From assembly GCF_004331035.1 (NCBI RefSeq), contig NZ_SJNT01000003.1, positions 186,001 to 250,000 on the forward strand: a stretch of DNA of 64,000 nucleotides, read 5' to 3'. The position numbers and the translations under genes were made by a program. Below, piece by piece: positions 37,800 through 48,311 of the stretch. Position 1 is the stretch's first letter, and every line of letters starts with the position of its first letter. The notes beneath the pieces are model-generated. The model had not been told where the DNA came from. It ran no database searches and saw only the letters and a program-made list of their open reading frames with translations. The DNA comes from Acinetobacter sp. ANC 4910. GTDB lineage: Bacteria; Pseudomonadota; Gammaproteobacteria; Pseudomonadales; Moraxellaceae.

Positions 37800-38504
37800 A
37801 TGCGCCATTTTATACTTTCTTCCCTCCTCTTCGGTGGCTTATTCAGCAACACTGCTTTTGCACAGCAATCAGAAGCTTTAAATTACAATTTAGTTAACGT
37901 ACAAGCCGAAGCATCACGTCAAGTTTCTAATGACGAAATGCATGCTGTACTTTACATTGAAAAGAGCAATAAACAGCCTGCTGAACTCGCAAGTCAAATC
38001 ACTCAACTCATGAATCAGGCCATTTCCACTTCGCGTAAGTATCCAAATGTAAAAGTTGAAACGGGGTCTCAAACCACCTATCCAATTTATGACAATGATA
38101 GTCGTAAATTAAAAGAATGGCGTGGCCGTGCTGAAATTCAAATTGAAAGTACCGACTTTAAAGCTGCGAGTCAGTTAGTGAATGAGTTACAGCAAAACTT
38201 CCAAACCCAATCTATCAACTTTACCGTTTCAGATGCTCAGCGTAAAAAAGTTGAAAATGAACTTATGATTGAAGCCTCTAAAAACTTCCAACAACGCGCA
38301 CAGTTATTGAGTCAGTCATGGAATAAGTCGGGCTACAATTTAGTCAATTTAAATTTAAACACCAGCAACAACTACCCTCAACCCATCATGATGCGTAGCA
38401 GTATGGCAAAATTTTCTGATGCAGAAGCAGCACCAATGCCTGAAGTTGCAGCAGGTGAATCTAAAATTACAGTGAATGCGAACGGTACAGTTCAATTTAA
38501 ATAA
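37800..38504 (+). CDS. SIMPL-domain (DUF541) exported protein
   Basis: 234 residues with a signal peptide ending FAQQS at about 22. The SIMPL pattern covers about 30-230: VNVQAEASRQVSNDEMHAVLYIEKSNKQP, then VKVETGSQTTYPIYDNDSRKLKEWRGRAEIQIES, then the C-terminal half ending ITVNANGTVQFK. Bacterial SIMPL proteins are periplasmic or outer-membrane-associated and several form large rings, with roles in stress tolerance that are not well defined. It has its own terminator and stands between dat and the iron receptor gene. Confidence 0.9.
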   Translation: MRHFILSSLLFGGLFSNTAFAQQSEALNYNLVNVQAEASRQVSNDEMHAVLYIEKSNKQPAELASQITQLMNQAISTSRKYPNVKVETGSQTTYPIYDNDSRKLKEWRGRAEIQIESTDFKAASQLVNELQQNFQTQSINFTVSDAQRKKVENELMIEASKNFQQRAQLLSQSWNKSGYNLVNLNLNTSNNYPQPIMMRSSMAKFSDAEAAPMPEVAAGESKITVNANGTVQFK

Positions 38505-38519
38505 TATCGGGTTAAATAA

Positions 38520-38548
38520 AAAAAACCGTGTTACAAACACGGTTTTTT
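38520..38548 (+). terminator. Rho-independent terminator after SIMPL gene
   Basis: AAAACCGTGT / ACACGGTTTT stem with TACAA loop and T-run. Confidence 0.92.
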
Positions 38549-38613
38549 ATTAGATCTTGTTTTATTTCACATTTTAGATCGAAATCTAACAATAAAGATT
38601 AAAAATAATAGTA

Positions 38614-38632
38614 ATTAATGATAACTATTATT
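38614..38632 (+). promoter_or_regulatory. Fur box upstream of fecA
   Basis: ATTAATGATAACTATTATT matches the 19-base Fur consensus GATAATGATAATCATTATC at 14 positions, with 13 of 15 in the core. It lies about 60 bases before the fecA start, a position suited to repression when iron is plentiful. Confidence 0.8.
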
Positions 38633-38692
38633 ATTCAATTATAACGAGAGACTCGATAAGATATCGCCAAATTTGTAAACCACGTGCTCTTT

Positions 38693-40906
38693 ATGTCAAA
38701 CCACTTGATTCAGTCTGGCACCCATCAGCCAACTAAAATATCACCGTTAACCCTGGCGGTTCAGCTTGCTCTAACCTGCCTTGCTACACAAACAACTTTC
38801 GCAGCAGATTCAGAACTTAGTTCTGCGAGCACATTACAAACCATCACCCTTCAAGCTGAAGGTAACTGGTTAGAAAACGCCAATGCAGAAAAAGTTCAAA
38901 AACATGCAGGCGCACGTACCATTATTGACCGTAAACGCTTAGATGAAGTTGCGGCAACATCGATTAAAGATGCACTTAAGCAAGTTCCTGGCGTACAAGT
39001 CCAAGAAAGTAATGGTACTGGCGGTAGTGACGTTTCACTCAATATTGGTGTTCGTGGTTTAACTTCACGCTTATCGCCACGCTCAACTGTATTACTCGAT
39101 GGCGTACCTTTGTCATTTGCACCTTATGGTCAGCCCCAACTGTCACTTGCCCCAGTTTCACTGGGCAATATTGAATCAGTAGATGTTGTTCGTGGCGCAG
39201 GTTCTGTCCGCTTTGGGCCGCAAAATGTAGGCGGCATTATTAACTTCACTACGCGTGCAATCCCAAAAGATTTTGCAGGTAATGTAAGCTTAACCACTGA
39301 ATATGCTTCCGGCACAGATCAAACTAAACTTAGCCCAAGTTTCTTTATAGGCGGTACTTTAGATAATGGCTTAGGACTTGCTTTGCTTTATTCAGGAACT
39401 AAAGGCTATGCTTACCGCGAAGCCAACAATAAAACAGACATTGATGATGTTATGCTAAAAACAGCATACCAAATTACAGATGCTGATGCTGTGGCGCTGA
39501 ATTTACATCATTATGAAGGTCGCGGGGAAATGCCAGAAGGCTTGACTGCCGCACAATATGCCGAAAATCCTTACCAATCTAATCAATCCAGAAGTTACTT
39601 TGCTGGTCGTCGCTCAGATGTGTCCCTACGCTATACGCATCAAGATGAACAGAATAATTTTGAATTATTAACCTATTATATTGATTCGTTCCGTACCAGC
39701 GACTTAGAAACCAATCAGGTTGATAAAAATAAGAATCCAATTAAACGCTTAGATAATGCCCCTCGTGATTATCAAGTGTTTGCCATTGAGCCGCGTTTCT
39801 CACGTGCATATTCCATTGGGAATGCACAAAGTGAAGTTACTGTCGGTTATCGCTATATGAACGAAGACAGTTCAGAATTTTCTGGTCGCACAGAATATGC
39901 AGTCAATACTCTACCAGGGAAATTCCTCGCACGGACTTCAAGCAATGGCGGCACGGAAGCCCATGCTTTCTATATTGATAACCGCTTTGATTTAGGCAAA
40001 TGGGTGATTACACCGGGTGTTCGTTTCGAATCCATCGATACACATAATAATTTTAGCGCCTATAAATCTGGTAATTTACTGAATACCGTAAATCCATCCA
40101 TTCAATCTGATGAATGGTTACCAAGTCTGGCAATTATGTATAAAGCCACTGACAACTGGAATATATTTGCAAATGCCGGTGTATCTTTTGGTCCTCAGCA
40201 ATACAATCAGTTAGCCACTACAAACTCAAAAACAGGTATAGCAATTTCTACTTTAGATGGTCTTTCACCTGAGAAATCCAATAACTACGAAATCGGGACG
40301 AAATATTTAGGCAATGGTTTAAATGCGGAATTCACTGCATTCTATTTAGACTTTGATAAAGAATTAATCCTAGAACGCGATGCATTACAAAATGGCTATT
40401 GGACAGATCTAGGTGCGACAAGCCATAAAGGTGTAGAACTTGGTCTGGCTTATGACTTTGGTCAGTTAGTCGATGCACTAGATGGATTCAAAATCTATAG
40501 CAATTACACCTTTACCAAAGCCGTGGCAAAAGCTGGTGACTTTAAAGATAAGGACATTCCTTTCTATTCACGCCATACAGCGAATCTTGGTTTGAGCTAT
40601 GCCATTGACCAATGGACTGTAAATGCCGACATGTTTGCTCAGTCTAAGCAGCACTCTCCTGGTTCGACTGATATTTATCAAACTGAGGAATCTACCGATG
40701 GTAAAAACGGAGATATTCCAGGCTACTCGACTTTTGCAGTACGCACAGCTTATGATTTTGGCGAGCAATTCCGCGGTTTAAAAATTGGCGGTGGTATTAA
40801 AAATGTGTTCGATAAACAATATTTCACACGTTCAACCGACTCAACTGGTGGAAAATATGTAGGTCAGCCACGCACCTTCTACCTACAAACGTCATTTGAG
40901 TTCTAA
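38693..40906 (+). CDS. fecA: TonB-dependent ferric citrate-type receptor FecA
   Basis: 737 residues from ATG 38693. Signal peptide about 1-37 (ends TTFAA), plug domain about 65-185, 22-strand barrel to the C-terminal Phe (FYLQTSFEF). The segments SRLSPRSTVLLDGVP, SFAPYGQPQLSLAPVSLGN and VGGIINFTTRAIP are very close to E. coli FecA. The N-terminal signalling (STN) domain of E. coli FecA is missing and no fecI or fecR is adjacent, so transcriptional signalling by this receptor is not expected. Control is more likely through the Fur box. Ferric dicitrate is the likely ligand by homology; other ferric carboxylates are possible. Confidence 0.9.
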   Translation: MSNHLIQSGTHQPTKISPLTLAVQLALTCLATQTTFAADSELSSASTLQTITLQAEGNWLENANAEKVQKHAGARTIIDRKRLDEVAATSIKDALKQVPGVQVQESNGTGGSDVSLNIGVRGLTSRLSPRSTVLLDGVPLSFAPYGQPQLSLAPVSLGNIESVDVVRGAGSVRFGPQNVGGIINFTTRAIPKDFAGNVSLTTEYASGTDQTKLSPSFFIGGTLDNGLGLALLYSGTKGYAYREANNKTDIDDVMLKTAYQITDADAVALNLHHYEGRGEMPEGLTAAQYAENPYQSNQSRSYFAGRRSDVSLRYTHQDEQNNFELLTYYIDSFRTSDLETNQVDKNKNPIKRLDNAPRDYQVFAIEPRFSRAYSIGNAQSEVTVGYRYMNEDSSEFSGRTEYAVNTLPGKFLARTSSNGGTEAHAFYIDNRFDLGKWVITPGVRFESIDTHNNFSAYKSGNLLNTVNPSIQSDEWLPSLAIMYKATDNWNIFANAGVSFGPQQYNQLATTNSKTGIAISTLDGLSPEKSNNYEIGTKYLGNGLNAEFTAFYLDFDKELILERDALQNGYWTDLGATSHKGVELGLAYDFGQLVDALDGFKIYSNYTFTKAVAKAGDFKDKDIPFYSRHTANLGLSYAIDQWTVNADMFAQSKQHSPGSTDIYQTEESTDGKNGDIPGYSTFAVRTAYDFGEQFRGLKIGGGIKNVFDKQYFTRSTDSTGGKYVGQPRTFYLQTSFEF

Positions 40907-40943
40907 AGTTGATTGCGCCTAACTCAGGCATCCCGCAATATTT

Positions 40944-40973
40944 AAAAAAGACTACAATTCTGTGGTCTTTTTT
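40944..40973 (+). terminator. Rho-independent terminator after fecA
   Basis: AAAAAAGACTACA / TGTGGTCTTTTTT stem (one G-U pair) with ATTC loop and T-run. Confidence 0.88.
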
Positions 40974-41034
40974 ATTTTAACAATATGACAAAATTATGAC
41001 TCTCTTCTGTACTTTATAAACACCATCCACTTTC

Positions 41035-41631
41035 ATGACTCTTTCTGAACTTAATTTATCGCTTTTTTCATGGATTAATGCATCTCCCGAAGCCAGTAAT
41101 GTCAGCATTAATTTTGCCATTTTCATCGCCAATGACTTGCTCTATTGCATGATTGCACTTTTTGCTTGGTTTTGGTTACGCGGTGACTACCAAATAAAAA
41201 AACAAATTCTTAAAGCTTTTATTTTTACCAGTATTGCCATTTTCATCAGTCAGTGTATTTCACACATCTACTATCATCCACGCCCTTTTGTGATGGATGT
41301 TGGACGGACTTTGATTTATCACTCACCCAATGGCTCATTCCCTAGCGATCATATGCTGATTTTTAGCAGTATTGCCTTTTCTTATTTCTTTTCAACTTAC
41401 CGTAAACTCGGCATTTTTTTAATTATGATGGCTTGGCTGGTTGCATGGTCGCGGATTTATGTGGGGGTCCATTTCCCATTAGATATGCTCGGTGCTTTCG
41501 TTCTGGCTTTCGCGCTGAATTTGTTCGGTTTAACGCTGTGGAATCGCTATAAAGAAAAACTAATGGAATGGGTACTGACGCTTCATTTCTACTTATTTAA
41601 GCCCCTAATTCAAAAAGGCTTTATTAAATAA
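41035..41631 (+). CDS. PAP2-family phosphatase, BcrC-like undecaprenyl-diphosphatase
   Basis: 198 residues with about five membrane helices. The three phosphatase motifs are recognisable: YYHPRP at about 81-86 (C1, usually K-x6-RP, here shortened to HPRP), PNGSFPSDHM at about 100-109 (C2, PSGH-like with Asp for Gly) and SRIYVGVHFPLDML at about 141-154 (C3). This pattern fits BcrC/YbjG undecaprenyl-pyrophosphate phosphatases that recycle the lipid carrier at the periplasmic face and give bacitracin tolerance. A phosphatidylglycerophosphatase role is possible. Confidence 0.85.
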   Translation: MTLSELNLSLFSWINASPEASNVSINFAIFIANDLLYCMIALFAWFWLRGDYQIKKQILKAFIFTSIAIFISQCISHIYYHPRPFVMDVGRTLIYHSPNGSFPSDHMLIFSSIAFSYFFSTYRKLGIFLIMMAWLVAWSRIYVGVHFPLDMLGAFVLAFALNLFGLTLWNRYKEKLMEWVLTLHFYLFKPLIQKGFIK

Positions 41632-41645
41632 GTCTTTCTCAAAAT

Positions 41646-41675
41646 AAAAAATCCCGCTCTAAAGCGGGATTTTTT
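41646..41675. terminator. Bidirectional rho-independent terminator
   Basis: AAAAAATCCCGCT / AGCGGGATTTTTT stem with CTAA loop between convergent PAP2 and proB genes. Confidence 0.94.
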
Positions 41676-41682
41676 ACATTAT

Positions 41683-42816
41683 TTAATAAATCGCCATATG
41701 GTCACGATGGATCATCTCAAGCGAACGCGCTTCGCCCAAAACTTGATAAACCTTATCTGAAGACAAACCTTTGACCAATTCAGCCGAACGCGAACTAAAA
41801 TTAACACGCCCAACCGCCACGCGGTAACCAGAAGGATCAACACACTCCACAACATCACCACGGTCAAAATGCCCTTCAACGGCTTTCACACCCACAGGTA
41901 GCAAACTACGGTGATTGTCTTTAATGGCTTTAACCGCACCATCATCCAAAATCAAACGTCCTGCCGTTTGCAAATGTGCAGCCAACCATTGCTGATGCGC
42001 TGTAATACGATCATTATCGGTAATAAACAAAGTACCCAACATCTCACCTGCCATTAAACGGGCAAGCACTTGATCACTTTCACCACTCGCTATCAGGGTT
42101 GGACAACCCGACTTTGCCGCTAGTCGTGCAGCACGAACTTTGGTCAACATACCGCCACGACCAAACTTACCACCACCACCTGCCATATCAAACAAGCTTT
42201 CATCTAAAGCCCGTACAGTATGGAACAGTTTCGCATCAGGGTTTGAGCGTGGGTCAGAATCAAACATGCCTTGCTGATCTGTTAAGATAATTAACAAATC
42301 GGCATGGACTTGACCTGCAACCATTGCTGCAAGCGTATCATTATCACCAAAACGAATTTCATCAGTTGAAACTGTGTCATTCTCATTGATGACTGGAATC
42401 ACGCGCCAATCAATTAAATTCTGCAAAGCATCACAAGAGTTTAAATAACGACGACGATCAGCGAGATCATCATGGGTTAAAAGTACTTGTGCTGTTTGAA
42501 TGCTGTGCTGTTCGAGTACACTTGACCACGTATGGATTAAGCCCATTTGACCAATGGCAGCACATGCCTGAAGACTGGGTAGATCGGTGGGTCGATTCTC
42601 TAGCTTCATTCGAACCATACCTTCAGCCACAGCACCTGAGGAGACAAGAATAATTTCATGTCCAGCTTGATGTAGATCTGCAATTTGTTTCGCCCAATGC
42701 GAAATTGCATCTAAATCTAAGCCTTGCCCATTTGCTGTGAGTAAAGATGATCCGATTTTAACAACGATACGTTTTAAAGCCTTGAGCTGACGTTGCCCAT
42801 CTACCACTTCTATCAT
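41683..42816 (-). CDS. proB: Glutamate 5-kinase
   Basis: 377 residues. The amino acid kinase fold runs over about 12-265 ([17 protein letters not shown] near the start, [11 protein letters not shown] at about 58-68, [25 protein letters not shown] at about 148-172). A C-terminal PUA domain lies at about 285-365. It phosphorylates glutamate as the first step of proline synthesis and is normally feedback-inhibited by proline. GAGGA precedes the ATG. It is 24 bases downstream of obgE on the same strand, a conserved pairing in Acinetobacter relatives. Confidence 0.97.
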   Translation of the reverse strand: MIEVVDGQRQLKALKRIVVKIGSSLLTANGQGLDLDAISHWAKQIADLHQAGHEIILVSSGAVAEGMVRMKLENRPTDLPSLQACAAIGQMGLIHTWSSVLEQHSIQTAQVLLTHDDLADRRRYLNSCDALQNLIDWRVIPVINENDTVSTDEIRFGDNDTLAAMVAGQVHADLLIILTDQQGMFDSDPRSNPDAKLFHTVRALDESLFDMAGGGGKFGRGGMLTKVRAARLAAKSGCPTLIASGESDQVLARLMAGEMLGTLFITDNDRITAHQQWLAAHLQTAGRLILDDGAVKAIKDNHRSLLPVGVKAVEGHFDRGDVVECVDPSGYRVAVGRVNFSSRSAELVKGLSSDKVYQVLGEARSLEMIHRDHMAIY

Positions 42817-42840
42817 CTTGTCCTCAGTTACATGTTGTTC

Positions 42841-44073
<1,233 letters not shown>

Positions 44074-44325
44074 CTAAAATCTTTAAAACCGCTTATTCTG
44101 CCACATTTTAAAGCATTTCTCGAATAGTATTATTCAACTGAATATGAATTTCCCTTATTATTTTTATAGTCCTGCTTATTTTTATGTTTGTTTTACATTG
44201 ATTTATTGAAAATAATCTTTAAATAACTGAACCATTAAATTTTAATTTAATCAATGTACTCAAAGCCAAACTTATTGAATGTCATACACGACACACAATA
44301 ATAAACTATGGAATGAGCCATGATT

Positions 44326-44700
44326 TTAGATATTTATTTTAGGTTTATGTTCTAAAATTTCAGGCAAATTTCGTTCTATCCAATGAATAAATTCGTTGAC
44401 CTTTGCCGCGACCTGCGAACCTATAATCGTCAATTGATACTCCACTTTCGGTGGTACAATCGGGTACACAGTACGTAAAATAAAACCATCTTGTTCTAAT
44501 GTTTTAAGGGTTTGCGACAGCATTTTTTCACTAATCCCCTCAATTTTTACTTTTAATTCACTGAAGCGATGCACACCTTCGCTTAAGCAATGCAGCACCA
44601 ACAGCGACCATTTACTGGAAAGATGCTCAAGTATTTCGCGGGAAGGACAAGCTGTCGACAAAACTTGACCCAATAACTTACTGGTTACATACGTACTCAT
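44326..44700 (-). CDS. HxlR-family winged-helix regulator
   Basis: 124 residues, typical of the MarR-like HxlR family: CPSREILEHLSSKWSLLVLHCLSEGVHRFSELK at about 18-50, KMLSQTLKTLEQDGFILRTVYP at about 59-80, and VEYQLTIIGSQ at about 86-96. The single early Cys (CPSRE) is at the position that senses aldehydes or electrophiles in some members (HxlR, YodB). It stands alone and the target gene is not obvious here, since the gene beyond it is on the same strand and has an unrelated function. Confidence 0.93.
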   Translation of the reverse strand: MSTYVTSKLLGQVLSTACPSREILEHLSSKWSLLVLHCLSEGVHRFSELKVKIEGISEKMLSQTLKTLEQDGFILRTVYPIVPPKVEYQLTIIGSQVAAKVNEFIHWIERNLPEILEHKPKINI

Positions 44701-44867
44701 AAACTCCCCTCAGTGCAGTAGCTGCTTACTTTTCTTATCTGTACTTTCATTCGGTAAGCTATCAGATTAATCTTTAACCATCAAGGAAGTGATTCATTCT
44801 TTTCCAAGTCTAGAGTGGATAAATCATCTCTAGAATATCCATTCAAGTTATGATTATTGGGCTTTAT

Positions 44868-45542
44868 TCAAGGATGAATATGATGTACCGGCAAATGCAT
44901 ATTCAGCTCTAAATTGACTAAAGTTTTTCGTACCGCGTTGTACATAGTGGCATCAAAACTGGCAATACGATCCATCCTCATTGGGTCATTCAAGTTCAAT
45001 TGCGGTGAAAAACGGTGGACTACATGTAAACCAACGCGCTCATCAAACTCGAAGTAAACAGGTCCATCAAATTGAATCTTCACAGGAATAGTGTACGCTC
45101 GTTTAAGCTCAAATGGCACATCCAACTGAACAGGAATATCAAGTTTCAAAGGGAACTTGGGCAACAATTGATTTTTATAAATTAAATCGGTCGTAGTTTC
45201 TACAGGCATTAACTGATCAATACGTATCATGGTTTGATAGTCAATATTCACGGTAATCGGTGTTTCTATTTCGAATTTTAAATCTGCAAGATATTTGCCT
45301 TTTAAAGGTAGATTCAGTTGACGATCAATATCTATTTGCGTATTCAACTTGCCTTGCGAGTGAATATCTAAATAGTTACCTACATGAATTTTGGTTGCTA
45401 AAGCATCTGGCAACATAATTTCCGAACGATGTGTCGAAATTTGCATAGAGGCAATCACGTTCAAATACAACCAGAACAAAATCGCTATCGCAACGACTAG
45501 CCCTATAAAACTGAAACACCAAAAACGAGAGCAAGAAAACAT
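44868..45542 (-). CDS. Membrane-anchored beta-repeat protein A (unknown function)
   Basis: 224 residues from ATG 45542, preceded by a strong GGGGG-type ribosome binding site; the longer frame lacks one. One membrane segment (about 10-32) leaves the rest periplasmic. The remaining part is built from alternating hydrophobic and polar residues with recurring units such as LDIHSQGKLNTQIDIDRQLNLPL and FPLKLDIPVQLDVPFELKR. It is homologous to the gene directly upstream: DALATKIHVGNYLDIHSQGK aligns with PLQAKVKIHDALDVNVSGR, and QIDIDRQLNLPL with EIPIKEQLDIPL. No known domain recognised. The two form an operon of tandem paralogues with a 10-base gap. Confidence 0.75.
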   Translation of the reverse strand: MFSCSRFWCFSFIGLVVAIAILFWLYLNVIASMQISTHRSEIMLPDALATKIHVGNYLDIHSQGKLNTQIDIDRQLNLPLKGKYLADLKFEIETPITVNIDYQTMIRIDQLMPVETTTDLIYKNQLLPKFPLKLDIPVQLDVPFELKRAYTIPVKIQFDGPVYFEFDERVGLHVVHRFSPQLNLNDPMRMDRIASFDATMYNAVRKTLVNLELNMHLPVHHIHP

Positions 45543-45552
45543 AACTCCCCCC

Positions 45553-46272
45553 TTATTCAGCTCGAACCAACTGCGGTTGTTCAAACTGTGCTGATGAGAG
45601 CTTTAAAGTATTCAAAGGAACTTTTAATTCCCCCTTCTGAATTTTCACAGGCAAGGTATTTTGTACGTCCACTATGGCATTTAAAGCAGTCTTGATTGGG
45701 ACATTCAATTGTCCTTGTACAGGGATCTCTGTCTTTAATGTGGCATTTAACGGAATATGTAGATTCTCTTTCAGCACCGTTCGTACAGGAGCATCAAATT
45801 TTAAGTGCACCTTTTGTTCTAATGGCACATTAATATGAATCGGCACATCTAGATTGATTGGAATGGAGCCTTTTAACGGTAGACTGATGTTTTGCCCCAT
45901 GATCACCACATTTACTCGCGTATCGATGGGTAAATTTTGCTGTACCTTTAAGGTTTCCTGCACAGGAATCGTGGTTTTAATGGGGACTTGGCTGTCAAAA
46001 TAAACTCGTGGAGTCAACGTTTGTGCCAAAGGAATGTCTAACTGTTCTTTAATTGGAATTTCAGCACGAATTCGCCCTGACACATTCACATCCAAAGCAT
46101 CATGAATTTTAACTTTCGCTTGTAATGGTTCTTGCAAATCAATATTTACATCTTGATTGTTCAGCGGAATATAAATATTGAAATGTTGAAACACCCAAAT
46201 TGCGAGTAAGACACCGCTGAGGGTTGCTAAGCCCAAAAATGCCAAACCTGCAAGCACTCTTTTTATTTGCAA
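45553..46272 (-). CDS. Membrane-anchored beta-repeat protein B (unknown function)
   Basis: 239 residues with an N-terminal membrane segment (about 7-32). Nearly all the rest repeats a short unit of the form (I/L/V)P(I/L/V)xxxLxV: IPIKEQLDIPL, IPVQETLKV, LPIDTRVNV, IPINLDVPI, VPLEQKVHL, IPLNATLK, IPVQGQLNVPI. At least eight copies are seen over about 35-230. This predicts an extended periplasmic beta structure with one hydrophobic face. No domain recognised. It is the first gene of a two-gene operon with its paralogue A. Possible roles are lipid handling or structural spacing across the periplasm, both speculation from the hydrophobic pattern. Confidence 0.75.
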   Translation of the reverse strand: MQIKRVLAGLAFLGLATLSGVLLAIWVFQHFNIYIPLNNQDVNIDLQEPLQAKVKIHDALDVNVSGRIRAEIPIKEQLDIPLAQTLTPRVYFDSQVPIKTTIPVQETLKVQQNLPIDTRVNVVIMGQNISLPLKGSIPINLDVPIHINVPLEQKVHLKFDAPVRTVLKENLHIPLNATLKTEIPVQGQLNVPIKTALNAIVDVQNTLPVKIQKGELKVPLNTLKLSSAQFEQPQLVRAE

Positions 46273-46524
46273 TGACTTAATCCTTTAAGTTCGTTTTTTA
46301 ATTGACTCAATTCATTTAAGTCATTCTAAGGACAATCACTTTACTCAGCTCAGATCGAGTAATCATGACGTTTATTTTGATATGCCAAATCAGCGCAAGC
46401 ATAGCCTACTAAATTTAATACTACTAATTTTGTCGGAATTATTGCATTGACCCGATTTGAATGTCTGTTGCTATTTAGGTCAACTAAAAGAACTCTTTTT
46501 GGATCCTTAAGAACTATAGATACA

Positions 46525-46556
46525 AAAAAAGAGCTTCATTACTGAAGCTCTTTTTT
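46525..46556 (-). terminator. Rho-independent terminator after GAPDH gene
   Basis: AAAAAAGAGCTTCA / TGAAGCTCTTTTTT stem with TTAC loop, just downstream of the GAPDH stop at 46571 on the minus strand. Confidence 0.93.
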
Positions 46557-46570
46557 CTTAACCGAACAAA

Positions 46571-48028
46571 TTATGCATTTGTTTCAGCAGGAACTTTTGG
46601 ATAGCTTACGCCGCCCATTTGTTCAGCAATACGTAATACTTGGCAGCTATAACCCACTTCATTGTCATACCATACGTATGCAGTTAAGCGGTTGCCTGAA
46701 GTGATTGTCGCTTGCGCGTCAAATACACCCGCAGTACGCGAACCAATGAAGTCAGAAGATACAACTTCTGTCGAGTTGGTATAACCAATTTGACCTTGAA
46801 GGCTAGAGCTGATTGAGATTTTACGAATGTATTCATTCACTTCATCACGATCAACTTCTTTATCTAAAGTTAAGTTTAAAATCGCAAGTGAAACGTTTGG
46901 TGTTGGAACACGTACAGAGTTACCTGTTAATTTACCTTGAAGTGCTGGAAGTGCTTTCGCAACTGCTTTAGCCGCACCAGTTTCAGTAATTACCATGTTC
47001 AAAGTCGCAGCACGACCACGACGATCCGCTTTGTGGTAGTTGTCGATTAAGTTCTGGTCGTTTGTGAACGAGTGAACTGTTTCAACGTGACCATTTAACA
47101 CTGTGTATTTGTCATGTAATACTTTCAATGTTGGTGTGATTGCGTTGGTTGTACAGCTTGCAGCTGAGATGATTTGATCTTCATCCAGAATGTCTGCTTG
47201 GTTTACACCAAACACCACGTTTTTCATCTCACCTTTACCAGGTGCAGTTAAAATTACGCGTGCAGCGCCTGGGCAGTTAAGGTGTTGTGCAAGACCTTCT
47301 GAATCACGCCATTTACCCGTGTTGTCAATCACTAACGCATTGGTAATACCATAAGCAGTATAATCAACTTCAGTTGGATTAGACGCATAAATAACTTTGA
47401 TGAATTGACCATTTGCAATGATTGCTTCGTTTTCTTCATCTACAGAAATCGTGCCAGAGAATGGACCATGAATTGAGTCACGACGCAATAAAGACGCGCG
47501 TTTCTCTAAATCACCGTCAGATGACTTACGAACCACAATCGCTTTAAGGTTTAGACCACGACCCAGACCAGACTGACCAATCATTAAACGTGCAAGGATA
47601 CGACCGATACGACCAAAACCGTAAAGGACAACGTCACGACCTTCTACTGAAGTCGCACGACCTTCTACAGATTTAACAGCTGCTGCAACAAATGCATCAA
47701 CATCGCCACCTTGCTCTTTAAATGCAACGGCTAATTTGCCTAGATCAATTTCAGCAGTACCGATATTTTCAATTTTAGCCAACGCTTGAAGAATTGGGAA
47801 CGTGTGTACAACTGAAAGCTCAACGTCCATCATACGAGTGAAACGGTGCGCTTTTAAAATTTGCATAACTGAACGGTTAACTAAAGAACGTCCAAACACT
47901 GAAACCACAATATTTTTTTCACGGTAAAGCTTGCCGATTAAAGCAATCATTTGTTCCGCGATTTCTTCACGGTTTTTCCAGCGACCTTGGTGCTCTGCAT
48001 GTAGGGCGGTAATAGTCTCTTTGCTCAC
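46571..48028 (-). CDS. gap: Long-form glyceraldehyde-3-phosphate dehydrogenase
   Basis: 485 residues. The first about 130 residues form an N-terminal extension not present in classical GAPDH (about 335 residues). The NAD-binding site DVVLYGFGRIGR follows at about 132-143, and the catalytic Cys292 sits in SAASCTTNAITPT. The nicotinamide-side segment and the NEVGYSCQVLRI C-terminal helix are intact. Start is GTG at 48028, with AGAGGA seven bases upstream. Such long GAPDHs are common in Acinetobacter and Pseudomonas, where glycolysis is incomplete and the enzyme may act mainly in gluconeogenesis. The role of the extension is unknown. Confidence 0.9.
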   Translation of the reverse strand: MSKETITALHAEHQGRWKNREEIAEQMIALIGKLYREKNIVVSVFGRSLVNRSVMQILKAHRFTRMMDVELSVVHTFPILQALAKIENIGTAEIDLGKLAVAFKEQGGDVDAFVAAAVKSVEGRATSVEGRDVVLYGFGRIGRILARLMIGQSGLGRGLNLKAIVVRKSSDGDLEKRASLLRRDSIHGPFSGTISVDEENEAIIANGQFIKVIYASNPTEVDYTAYGITNALVIDNTGKWRDSEGLAQHLNCPGAARVILTAPGKGEMKNVVFGVNQADILDEDQIISAASCTTNAITPTLKVLHDKYTVLNGHVETVHSFTNDQNLIDNYHKADRRGRAATLNMVITETGAAKAVAKALPALQGKLTGNSVRVPTPNVSLAILNLTLDKEVDRDEVNEYIRKISISSSLQGQIGYTNSTEVVSSDFIGSRTAGVFDAQATITSGNRLTAYVWYDNEVGYSCQVLRIAEQMGGVSYPKVPAETNA

Positions 48029-48311
48029 AGATACGTCCTCTAATTAAATTGTATATCTAGGCATAAATTTCAAAACGCGACAATTGTAAAGGAATTGTCA
48101 GCAAGATTGAATCAAAAGCTGGCGTAGCCGCTGCTATTTTCCTACATATTCATTATAAATTTACAAAATAGTTGTAATTTTCGATGTGATTTTACTTTGT
48201 GAGCCAAATTTAAGAAAAATCGGTTCAAATAAAAAAGAGAGAAAACAGAAAAAATGGATATCTTCCCTGTAAAAACACATCAACTTAAATCAGGCTTTAC
48301 ACCGACTTCTC

